Below, piece by piece: positions 29,094-36,079 of a stretch of 64,000 nt of DNA (its first letter is position 1; each line of letters begins with the position of its first letter). A program made the position numbers and the translations under genes. Below the pieces are notes generated by a model. The model had not been told where the DNA came from. It saw only the letters and a list, made by a program, of their open reading frames with translations, and made no database searches. Origin of the DNA: JBBREP01 sp963716525 (GTDB taxonomy: Bacteria; Actinomycetota; Acidimicrobiia; IMCC26256; PALSA-610); NCBI GenBank assembly GCA_963716525.1, contig OY970315.1:496001-560000 (forward strand), written 5' to 3'.

Positions 29094-29125
29094 TCACACG
29101 CTGAACACTCACACGCTGAACACTC
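29082..29125. repeat. Three tandem copies of a 15-bp unit at a gene start
   Basis: The unit cacgctgaacactca occurs at 29082-29096, 29097-29111 and (14 bases) 29112-29125. On the coding strand each copy reads GTG TTC AGC GTG and the outer copies then meet TGA, so only the innermost copy opens the glycoside hydrolase frame. Confidence 0.9.
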
Positions 29126-29343
29126 CGCCAGCCCCGTTCTCGCCCGGGCCTCACGCCCACGGCTGCTGGCCACGGCACCAGGCCGTCGGCGGCAGCGTAA
29201 CGTCTTTCACGCCCCGCGATCCAGGGGTCACGCGCAGTTGCCGGCGCCGCCGGCCGGCAGGATGACGAAAACGACATCCTGGCGGGGCGACCGCCCATGG
29301 GAACCCCCTGGTCATGGCGCCCTCGCTAGGTTCAGGAGCCATC

Positions 29344-30597
29344 ATGAAGCTCCACTGGGCCAAGCACGACACCCACGGCCTCCTCCCCGACCCGCCGCCG
29401 AGGGAGATCCGCCACACGATCATCTCCGTCGACGACCACCTGGTGGAGCCGCCGGGCATGTTCGACGGCCGCCTCCCTGCTCACCTGGCGGGCGACGCCC
29501 CGAAGGTCGTCGAGACCGAGGAGGGCCACGAGGTCTGGACGTTCGACGGCCAGGTCTTCTTCCAGGTGGGGCTGAACGCCGTGGTCGGCCGGCCCCGGGA
29601 GGACTGGCTGGTGGAGCCGACCCGCTTCGACGAGATGCGGCCCGGTTGTTACGACATCGACGCCCGCGTCCGCGACCAGGACATCAACGGCGTCTGGGCG
29701 TCGTGCAACTTCCCGAGCCAGATCACCGGATTCTGCGGCCGGGTGTTCTCGCAGTCCGCGAACGCCGAGCTCGGGATCGCGGTCACCCGGGCCTGGAACG
29801 ACTGGTTCCACGACGAGTGGTGGCAGCCCTATCCCGAGCGGCAGATCCCGATGGGCATCACGTACCTCGGCGACCCCGAGGTGGGCGCCCGCGAGATCCG
29901 GCGCAACGCGGAGCGCGGCTTCGTGGCGGTCACGCTGCCCGAGCAGCCGCACCGCGTGGGCATGGAGCCGATCTTCTCGCCGTGGTGGCGGCCGATCATC
30001 GAGGCGTGTGCCGACACCGACACGGTGATCTGCCTGCACGTCGGTTCCACCGGTGTCGCCGACATGCCGCCGGGTGCGCCGATGGTGCCGCTCGGCGCGA
30101 CGCTGTTCGGCCAGCTGTCGCTCGGCGCGTGCGCGGAGTGGCTCTGGTCACGCTGGCCGGTCGAGTACCCGAACCTCAAGATCGTGATGAGCGAGGGCGG
30201 GATCGGCTGGGTGGCGATGCTGATCGATCGGCTCGAGAACATCGTCGAACGCTCCGGCTACGGCACCTACTTCCCCGGCGAGCTGCGACCGGCCGAGGTG
30301 CTGCGCCGCAACTTCTGGTTCGCGACGATCGACGACCCCTCCACGATCCGCACGCGTGACGTCATCGGCGTGGAGAACATCTGCTTCGAGAGCGACTACC
30401 CGCACGGCGACGGCACGTGGCCCGACACCCAGGCGGTGTTCGAGCAGTTCTACGGCGCGCTGCCGGCCGCCGAGGTGCGCATGATCAGCCACGAGAACGC
30501 AGCCGCGCTCTTCCGCCACCCGCTGCCGCCACCCGGCTCGCCGCACGCCGCCGGCTGCGCCCGCAGCGACACACGATCCCCGTCAGCGAGCCGGTAG
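29344..30597 (+). CDS. Amidohydrolase family protein (TIM-barrel, ACMSD/2-pyrone-dicarboxylate hydrolase-like)
   Basis: 417-residue metal-dependent amidohydrolase. ISVDDHLVEPPGMFDGRLP gives the first metal site (D-x-H variant DDH), CLHVGSTG a strand-5/6 His, and ICFESDYPHGDGTWPDTQAV the late Asp and His, all typical of the amidohydrolase_2 group that includes decarboxylases and hydrolases of aromatic catabolism. ATG 29344 (MKLHWAKHDTHG) follows AGGAG at 5 bases. The C-terminal 25 residues after FRHPLPPPG are low-complexity and overlap the convergent BKACE gene by 15 bp. It lies beside the BKACE operon but on the other strand. Confidence 0.85.
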   Translation: MKLHWAKHDTHGLLPDPPPREIRHTIISVDDHLVEPPGMFDGRLPAHLAGDAPKVVETEEGHEVWTFDGQVFFQVGLNAVVGRPREDWLVEPTRFDEMRPGCYDIDARVRDQDINGVWASCNFPSQITGFCGRVFSQSANAELGIAVTRAWNDWFHDEWWQPYPERQIPMGITYLGDPEVGAREIRRNAERGFVAVTLPEQPHRVGMEPIFSPWWRPIIEACADTDTVICLHVGSTGVADMPPGAPMVPLGATLFGQLSLGACAEWLWSRWPVEYPNLKIVMSEGGIGWVAMLIDRLENIVERSGYGTYFPGELRPAEVLRRNFWFATIDDPSTIRTRDVIGVENICFESDYPHGDGTWPDTQAVFEQFYGALPAAEVRMISHENAAALFRHPLPPPGSPHAAGCARSDTRSPSASR

Positions 30598-31542
30598 TCG
30601 CAGGATCGTTGCCGCTTCGGTGGGCGTCGCGGCGCGGCGGCCCGACTTCTCGATGAGCGCGACTGCGGTCTCGACGAGCTTCACGTTCGTGCGCGTGCCG
30701 ACACCGTTGCAGTCTTCGAGCCCCACGTGCAGGTGGCCGCCGGCGTCGAGCACCGCGTCGACGAACGCCGGGTCGCTGCACACGTCGCCGCCGAGCACCG
30801 CGGCGGACCACGGCACACCGGTGCCTTCGAGCAGCTCGAGGTACGCGTCGAGCGCGCGGCGGCTGGGCGGCAACCCGAACGGCACACCGGCACCGGTGCC
30901 GCCGAGATAGCCCGACTCGCCGCCGAAGTAGAGCTTGATCATCCCGCCGGCGGGGAGCGCGCCGGCCACGCACCACGCCCGGATCGCCCGCAGGAAGCCC
31001 GGCTCGAACACCGCCATCGACGGCCCCAGCCCGAGGCGCCGGCACAGCTCCATCTGGTAGCGCGCGTCGTCGTGGCTGTTGCGGTACACGTAGCCGCCCC
31101 GCGGGATGCCGCCGTCGTCGAGCGAGCCGAAGTTCACCGATCCGGCGTCACACAGGCCGATGCGCATGCCCACCGCGTCCACGAGCGGCTCGATGTGCGA
31201 GAACGATGCCTCCACCGTCGGTCCGGTGTTCACCGTGGGATACAGCGGCGCGTCGGGACGCGCGGCAAGCACCGGCCGCCAGCCGTCGAGGTAACGGTGC
31301 GCAGCTTCGTGGGCCGGGAGGCCGAACTTGTCGATGTGGTTGTGCACGATCGCCGCGCCCGCGTCCATGCACGCCAGCGCGTCGCGCGCGATCTCGTCGG
31401 GCGTCGACGGCACGTTCGGGTTCGCGCGGTTCGACGTTGCGCCGTTGATCGCGGCCTCCACGATGACGACTCCACCCCCGCTCGGCTGCGCCTCGCGCCC
31501 CGAGGGGCGGCTCGCCGGCGCACGCGCGGCCGACTCGTTCAC
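30583..31542 (-). CDS. BKACE family beta-keto acid cleavage enzyme with an N-terminal repeat insertion
   Basis: TIM-barrel enzyme (3-keto-5-aminohexanoate cleavage family) that condenses a beta-keto acid with acetyl-CoA, giving acetoacetate and a CoA ester. The family start VIVEAAINGATSNRANPNVP, the zinc pair in IVHNHIDKFG (His67, His69), the EPLVDAVGMRIGLCDAGSVN region and VGLEDCNGVGTRTN near the end are seen. Residues about 12-24 (RPSGREAQPSGGG) are not family sequence but a variant of the 35-bp dispersed repeat (31473-31507). GTG 31542 overlaps the nitroreductase stop as GTGA. Last gene of the operon that begins with the LLM oxidoreductase. 319 residues. Confidence 0.9.
   Translation of the reverse strand: MNESAARAPASRPSGREAQPSGGGVVIVEAAINGATSNRANPNVPSTPDEIARDALACMDAGAAIVHNHIDKFGLPAHEAAHRYLDGWRPVLAARPDAPLYPTVNTGPTVEASFSHIEPLVDAVGMRIGLCDAGSVNFGSLDDGGIPRGGYVYRNSHDDARYQMELCRRLGLGPSMAVFEPGFLRAIRAWCVAGALPAGGMIKLYFGGESGYLGGTGAGVPFGLPPSRRALDAYLELLEGTGVPWSAAVLGGDVCSDPAFVDAVLDAGGHLHVGLEDCNGVGTRTNVKLVETAVALIEKSGRRAATPTEAATILRLPAR
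31473..31507. repeat. Dispersed 35-bp repeat, variant copy in the BKACE gene
   Basis: Same length and frame as the copies at 9396-9472 but with two exchanges: GCC-TGC-GGC is replaced by GGC-TGC-GCC, so the two arms of the small palindrome change together. It encodes PSGREAQPSGG near the N-terminus. Confidence 0.85.
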
Positions 31543-32198
31543 TGAGCGCTCCAGAGCGGCTCGGGGATCTCACGGCCGAGCGGGTTGCCCCAGCCGTTGC
31601 GGAACGTCACCTCGTGCACAGGCCGGCGGGGCGCCACACCCCACCGGCCGGTGGGGTAGCCGAACGTCACGCACGACGAGAAGATCCAGCCTTCGTCCTT
31701 CGGTACGCCGAGCACGTTGAGCACGTTGTCGAGCTCGAAGAGGAAGACGCTCGTGAGCGACGCGCCGACGCCGAACGCGCGCGCCGCGAGCATCGCCGAC
31801 CAGGTGGCCGGGTAGATCGAGCCGCCCGAGGGGTCGTGCTGGGCGAAGCTGAACAGCAGCAACGGGTACTGTTCGAAATGGTCGGCGAGGTGCTGCGCGC
31901 TGCGCTGGATGCGCAGCATCTGCTGGCTCTCGGGATCGTCGGGGGTGGCCGCGGCCGCCTCGATCCGCTCCTTGTAGAGCGTCTGCCAGAGGAGCGCGAG
32001 GCAGCGCCGGTAGATCGGGCCGAGCTCGCCGCGCATTGCCGGGTCGTCCACGAGCATGAACTTCCAGTTCTGGCTGTTACCGCCGCTCGGCGCGCGGATC
32101 GCGGCGTCGAGGATGCGGTCCTGAACGTCGAGCGGGATCGGGTCGGGCTTCACCCGCCGCATCGCGCGCGTCGTGTACAGCGCCTCGAACACGTCCAT
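31539..32198 (-). CDS. Nitroreductase family flavoprotein
   Basis: 219-residue FMN-dependent reductase. It opens MDVFEALYTTRAMRRVKPDP, the conserved FMN phosphate region with RAxR, then IRAPSGGNSQNWKFMLVDD (APSGGNSQ contacts FMN), and has SAMLAARAFGVGASLTSVFL and the late GYPTGRWGVAPRRPV. The family reduces nitro groups, quinones or enones, and in catabolic operons often flavin-linked double bonds. ATG 32198 sits directly after the TAG stop of the upstream crotonase, with AAGGAG inside that gene's end, so translation is coupled. Confidence 0.88.
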   Translation of the reverse strand: MDVFEALYTTRAMRRVKPDPIPLDVQDRILDAAIRAPSGGNSQNWKFMLVDDPAMRGELGPIYRRCLALLWQTLYKERIEAAAATPDDPESQQMLRIQRSAQHLADHFEQYPLLLFSFAQHDPSGGSIYPATWSAMLAARAFGVGASLTSVFLFELDNVLNVLGVPKDEGWIFSSCVTFGYPTGRWGVAPRRPVHEVTFRNGWGNPLGREIPEPLWSAQ

Positions 32199-33020
32199 CT
32201 ACTGCTCCTTCGCCGGTTTGTCGACCGCGGACTTCATGGCGCCGAGCGCGTCGGCGAGCCGCTTGCGCACCGATCGCTGGTGCCCGGCAAGCGCCTGCAG
32301 CTCGCTGCCCGCGCGGATCGCGGCGCGGATCCCCATGATGTCCATCGCCCGGTGCACCGAGCGTTTGTTGATCTGCTGCAGGTCGCTCTCGGTGCGCGCG
32401 ACGCGACCGGCGATGTCGAGCACGGCTGCTTCCAGCTCGGCCGCGGGGTACGCGCGGTTGACGATGCCCATGCGCGCCGCTTCGTCGCCGCTGATCGAGT
32501 CGCCCGTGAGCAGGAGCTCCATCGCGTGGCGCAGGCCCACGAAATACGGATGGAACTGCATGTCGGGCGGGCTGATGACGCGGGTCACCGGATAGCCGAT
32601 CTGCGCGTCGCCCGCGCAGTACGCGAGGTCGCACGCCGCCATCAGCTCGGTACCGCCGGCGAGCGCGTAGCCGTGCACCTGCGCGATGACCGGCTTGGCG
32701 AGGTCCCAGATGCCGAACCAGCCCTCGGACACGTGGCGCGACCATTTGCCGTCGCCGTCGGCCGACCAGAAGGGCTTTTCGTCCCACAGCGATGAGCCGA
32801 GGTCGTAGCCGCTCGAGAAGCAGGTTCCCGCGCCGCGCACGATCGTGACCCGCACCGCCGGATCGTCGTCGTGGGCGTGCAGCGCGTCGAACAACTCGAT
32901 GCGCAGCGGCCCGCTGATCGCGTTGCGCTTCTCGGGCCGGTTCAGCGTGATCCGGGCCACGTGCTCGGCGGGCCGATCGACGAGGATCGTCTCGTAGCCG
33001 CCGCGCGCCGTGTCGCTCAC
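32199..33020 (-). CDS. Enoyl-CoA hydratase/isomerase (crotonase) family protein
   Basis: Crotonase-fold protein of 273 residues. The oxyanion segments are CFSSGYDLGSSLW near residue 73 and HGYALAGGTELMAACDLAYC near residue 125. The segment between is long and rich in Trp (EKPFWSADGDGKWSRHVSEG), suggesting a bulky acyl group. The acidic residue expected of true hydratases at the third position is not plain, so isomerase, hydrolase or decarboxylase activity is equally possible. GTG 33020 overlaps the LLM gene stop as GTGA and its own stop abuts the nitroreductase start. Second gene of a four-gene operon. Confidence 0.88.
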   Translation of the reverse strand: MSDTARGGYETILVDRPAEHVARITLNRPEKRNAISGPLRIELFDALHAHDDDPAVRVTIVRGAGTCFSSGYDLGSSLWDEKPFWSADGDGKWSRHVSEGWFGIWDLAKPVIAQVHGYALAGGTELMAACDLAYCAGDAQIGYPVTRVISPPDMQFHPYFVGLRHAMELLLTGDSISGDEAARMGIVNRAYPAAELEAAVLDIAGRVARTESDLQQINKRSVHRAMDIMGIRAAIRAGSELQALAGHQRSVRKRLADALGAMKSAVDKPAKEQ

Positions 33021-34150
33021 GGCGCGACCGCCGGTTGGTTCGTGCCGGCGAGCTCGGCCATCAACGTGAGCGCGCCGTCTGCCCCCGGTGGTTGCGCGTG
33101 TGGGCCGGCGACGCGCACGACCAACGTCGTGGCGCCACACTCGGCCCAGGGCCGGAACCGCTGCGCGATCCGTTCCGGCGAGCCGAACAGCCCGCCGTCG
33201 TCGACGAACTCGTCGGGCACTGCGGCCGTGGCCTCGTCGCGCCGGCCGGCCAGGAACAGCTCCTGGATCCGGGCCGCGGCCTCCGGGTAGCCGACACGCG
33301 CCATCGACTGGTTGTGGAAGTTCATCTCGGGATGCCCCATTCCTCCCACGTACATCGCGATGCGCGGCTTGGCCGCGTCGATGACGGCACGCACGTCGTC
33401 GGTGATCGCGACCGTCACCGACGGCGCGATCTCGAACCCGCCCCCGCTCGCTGTGCTCGCGGCCCCCGGGGCGTCGGCCGCGCGGCGTGCGAAGCCCTCC
33501 TCCAACTGCTTCCGGTACGTGGCCATCATGTCGGGGCGAAAGCCCATCGGGATCCAGCCGTCGCACACCTCGGCCGCGAGGGCCACGTTGCGCGGCCCGC
33601 CGGCCGCGAGCCAGATCGGCAGCGGCGCGGTGTGCAGGATCGACTTCAGCGGCTTGCCCATGCCCGTTGCGTCGGGGCCGGAGTAGGGCACGCTCAGCGT
33701 CGCCCCGTGGTACTCGAGCGGGCCCTCGCGCCGCAGCGCGGCGCGGATCACCGCGATGCCGTCGCGCAGCCGCGCGTGGGGCCGCGCCCACGGCGCGCCG
33801 TACCAACCCTCCACCACCTGCGGCCCCGACAACCCGAGCCCGATGACCGTGCGATCGCCGCCGGCGAGCGCGTCGACCGTGGCCATCGCCATCGCGGTCG
33901 CCGTCGGTGTGCGTGCGCTGATCTGGATGATCCCGGTGGCGAGCCGGATACGCGACGTGCACGCCGCGAGGTAGGCCAGCGGGCTGATCGCGTCGGAGCC
34001 GTACGCCTCGGCGGTCCACACCGAGTCGTAGCCGAGCCGCTCGGCCAGCTGCACCTGTTCCACGGGCACCCGCAGGCCCTTGCCGGCCCAGAGGTCGAGG
34101 CCGAGACCGAGCTTGATCGGGATTGCGGGCGCGGCGGGCACGGTGGGCAC
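33017..34150 (-). CDS. LLM-class (F420-dependent type) oxidoreductase
   Basis: Luciferase-like monooxygenase fold, about 377 residues, the group that in actinobacteria usually uses F420 or FMN. It shows LGLGLDLWAGKGLRVPVEQV, LGYDSVWTAEAYGSDAISPL, RIRLATGIIQISARTPTATA, FIGLGLSGP-like VIGLGLSGPQVVEGWYG and LPIWLAAGGPRNVALAAEVC. Residues DAPGAASTASGGG, near residue 230, look like a diverged copy of the dispersed repeat found in two other genes (33439-33471). GTG 34150 lacks a Shine-Dalgarno. First gene of the LLM-crotonase-nitroreductase-BKACE operon, divergent from the Rieske gene with 98 bp between. Confidence 0.88.
   Translation of the reverse strand: MPTVPAAPAIPIKLGLGLDLWAGKGLRVPVEQVQLAERLGYDSVWTAEAYGSDAISPLAYLAACTSRIRLATGIIQISARTPTATAMAMATVDALAGGDRTVIGLGLSGPQVVEGWYGAPWARPHARLRDGIAVIRAALRREGPLEYHGATLSVPYSGPDATGMGKPLKSILHTAPLPIWLAAGGPRNVALAAEVCDGWIPMGFRPDMMATYRKQLEEGFARRAADAPGAASTASGGGFEIAPSVTVAITDDVRAVIDAAKPRIAMYVGGMGHPEMNFHNQSMARVGYPEAAARIQELFLAGRRDEATAAVPDEFVDDGGLFGSPERIAQRFRPWAECGATTLVVRVAGPHAQPPGADGALTLMAELAGTNQPAVAP
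33439..33471. repeat. Diverged copy of the dispersed GC-rich repeat in the LLM gene
   Basis: Keeps the CCCCCGCTCG core and the GCCCC..GGGG end of the 35-bp repeat but the middle is GCTCGCTGTGCTCGC. It encodes DAPGAASTASGGG in frame. Kinship with the other copies is probable, not certain. Confidence 0.5.
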
Positions 34151-34171
34151 AGTAGAGGGACGGCGCGCGCC

Positions 34172-34214
34172 TTGACAGCGGCGGCGACCCGGTCGATTAT
34201 GAGAAGTGATCACT
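34172..34214 (+). promoter_or_regulatory. Promoter with palindromic operator before the Rieske gene
   Basis: TTGACA (34172-34177), a 17-base spacer and GATTAT (34195-34200) form a good sigma-70 promoter. A perfect palindrome AGTGATCACT (34205-34214) sits over the expected transcription start near 34207, a typical place for a repressor. The same region separates this gene from the divergent LLM operon. Confidence 0.55.
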
Positions 34215-34236
34215 GCTTTATTTCGCGAGGTCGCTG

Positions 34237-34256
34237 ACATGAGTGCACATGAGTGA
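34237..34256. repeat. 10-bp tandem duplication over the Rieske gene start
   Basis: ACATGAGTGC (34237-34246) and ACATGAGTGA (34247-34256) repeat the ATG. The first ATG (34239) opens a five-codon frame, MSAHE, whose TGA overlaps the true ATG at 34249, so ribosomes may reinitiate. Confidence 0.75.
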
Positions 34257-35961
34257 CGCAGTGCGGGCCGGCACCCTCACCCGGCTCTACGACGACGGCT
34301 ACCTGCTCACGAAGGTGGGCCCGCTCCCCGTGGTGGTGTTCGACGACGGCGGCGAGCTGTTCGCGATCGAGGACCGCTGCCCACACATGGGATTCCCGCT
34401 GCACCGCGGCACCGTCGAGTGCGGCCTGGTGACCTGCCACTGGCACCACGCGCGCTTCGACCTCGCGTCGGGCGGCACGCTCGATCCGTGGGCCGACGAC
34501 ACGCGGGCGTTCGACGTGCAGGTGGACGGCGGCGCCGTGTTCGTGCGGGCGCGCCCCGACGACGAGCGGACCCGCCTCGAGCAGCGGTTGCGCGAAGGCC
34601 TCGAAGACGATCTCACGCTCGTGATCGCGAAGTCGGTGCTTGGTCTGGTGGAGCTGGGCACCGACCCGCTCGACATCGTGCGCGACGCGGTCGACTTCGG
34701 CACGCGCTACCGCAGCGCGGGCTGGGGTGCGGGCCTCACCGTGCTCGTCGCCATGGCGAACGTGCTGCCGCTGCTCGATCCTGCCGACCGCTCGGTGGCG
34801 CTCGTGCACGCGCTGCGCTTCGTGGCGAACGACACCGCAGGTCGCGCGCCGCGGTTCCCCGTCGCTCCCCTGCCCGGTCACGACGTGCCGGCCGAGCGCC
34901 TCGCGCAGTGGTACCGGCGCTTCATCGACACGCGTTCGAGTGACTCGGCGGAGCGGGCGCTGCGCACCGCAATCGACTCGAAGGCCGAGCTCTCGGCGGT
35001 CGAGCGGATGATGATCGCCGCGATCACCGACCACGTGTTCATCGACGAGGGCCACACGCTCGACTTCACCAACAAGGCGTTCGAGGCGCTCGCGCTGCTG
35101 GGCGAGGAGCACGCCGCGACGGTGTTGCCCACGCTCGTCGCCGGAACCGCGGGGGCCGCGCGCAACGAGGAGTCGAGCGAGTGGCAGTACCCGCACGACC
35201 TCGTGCAGCTCGCGGCGCGCACTGCCGACGCGATCGAGCGTGCGCCCGCAGGCCGCACCGGCGCGTTCACGGACGGCGACGTGGCGGCCCTCGCCGAAGC
35301 GCTGCTCGACGACGATCCCGAGCGCGTCGCCGGCGCGCTCGTGGCCGCGCACGACGAGGGCGCGAGCGACGAGCAGCTCGCCCACGCGGTCGCGCACGCC
35401 GCCGCGCTGCGGATCGCGCGCTTCCACGTGCAGAACGACCACGCCGACTGGAACACCGTCCATCACGCGTTCACGACCGCCAACGCGCTGCACCATTCGG
35501 CGCAACGCGGATCGTCGGCGGGCACGCGGCGCGGCATCGTGCAGTGCGCGCTACGCGTCTACCTCGACCGCTTCCTCAACATCCCGCCGGCACGGCCGCC
35601 ACGGGCCGAGCCCGGAGGGCTCGGCGCGCTCGCGGAGTGCTTCGAGGTGCAGGGCGAAGTCGACCGGGCCGGCAACCTCGTCGCCGGGTGCATCGCCGCC
35701 GGCGTACCGCGCGCCGATGTGGTCGCCGCCCTCGGCCGCGCGCTGCTCAACGAGGACGCCGGCTTCCACTGGTATCAGGTGTACGAGGCCGCCGTGCGCC
35801 AGGCGACGTCGTGGCCGGAGACGTCGCCCGAGTCGACGATCGTCCTCGCCGCGTTCGCGCGCTTCCTGTCGGCGCACACCCCCACGCGCCGGGAGCTGCC
35901 GAAGGTGATCACCATCGCATCACGACTGCGCCGAGGAGAGCGTCTCTTCGAGGAGGAGTGA
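34249..35961 (+). CDS. Rieske [2Fe-2S] domain fused to a large His-rich helical domain
   Basis: 570-residue protein. Residues about 1-105 form a Rieske domain: Cys44 and His46 in RCPHMGFPLHRG, Cys63 and His66 in VTCHWHHARFD, the spacing of ferredoxin-type Rieske proteins. The remaining 460 residues are mostly helical, with no family I recognise, and hold histidines in EGHTLDF, FHVQNDHADWNTVHHAFTTA and NALHHSAQR that could bind a metal or heme. No signal peptide or membrane helix. A 21-bp palindrome at 35605-35625 (arms of 9 bp around GGA) codes for RAEPGGLG. It has its own promoter and is divergent from the LLM operon, so it may supply electrons for that pathway; this is inference. Confidence 0.82.
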   Translation: MSDAVRAGTLTRLYDDGYLLTKVGPLPVVVFDDGGELFAIEDRCPHMGFPLHRGTVECGLVTCHWHHARFDLASGGTLDPWADDTRAFDVQVDGGAVFVRARPDDERTRLEQRLREGLEDDLTLVIAKSVLGLVELGTDPLDIVRDAVDFGTRYRSAGWGAGLTVLVAMANVLPLLDPADRSVALVHALRFVANDTAGRAPRFPVAPLPGHDVPAERLAQWYRRFIDTRSSDSAERALRTAIDSKAELSAVERMMIAAITDHVFIDEGHTLDFTNKAFEALALLGEEHAATVLPTLVAGTAGAARNEESSEWQYPHDLVQLAARTADAIERAPAGRTGAFTDGDVAALAEALLDDDPERVAGALVAAHDEGASDEQLAHAVAHAAALRIARFHVQNDHADWNTVHHAFTTANALHHSAQRGSSAGTRRGIVQCALRVYLDRFLNIPPARPPRAEPGGLGALAECFEVQGEVDRAGNLVAGCIAAGVPRADVVAALGRALLNEDAGFHWYQVYEAAVRQATSWPETSPESTIVLAAFARFLSAHTPTRRELPKVITIASRLRRGERLFEEE

Positions 35962-35993
35962 CCGGCGCGAGGCGTTGACGACCTTCGTACAGT

Positions 35994-36025
35994 CGGATCG
36001 GGACGTAGGACACTGTTCCGATCCG
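35994..36025. terminator. 8-bp inverted repeat after the Rieske gene
   Basis: Arms CGGATCGG (35994-36001) and CCGATCCG (36018-36025) pair perfectly around a 16-base loop. It may end the Rieske transcript or act as an operator for the beta-helix gene that starts 54 bp on. Confidence 0.4.
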
Positions 36026-36079
36026 GGCGGGCGTGTGACGATCGCCGCGACGACACGACCTCGGAGGGGTGTGACGCGC

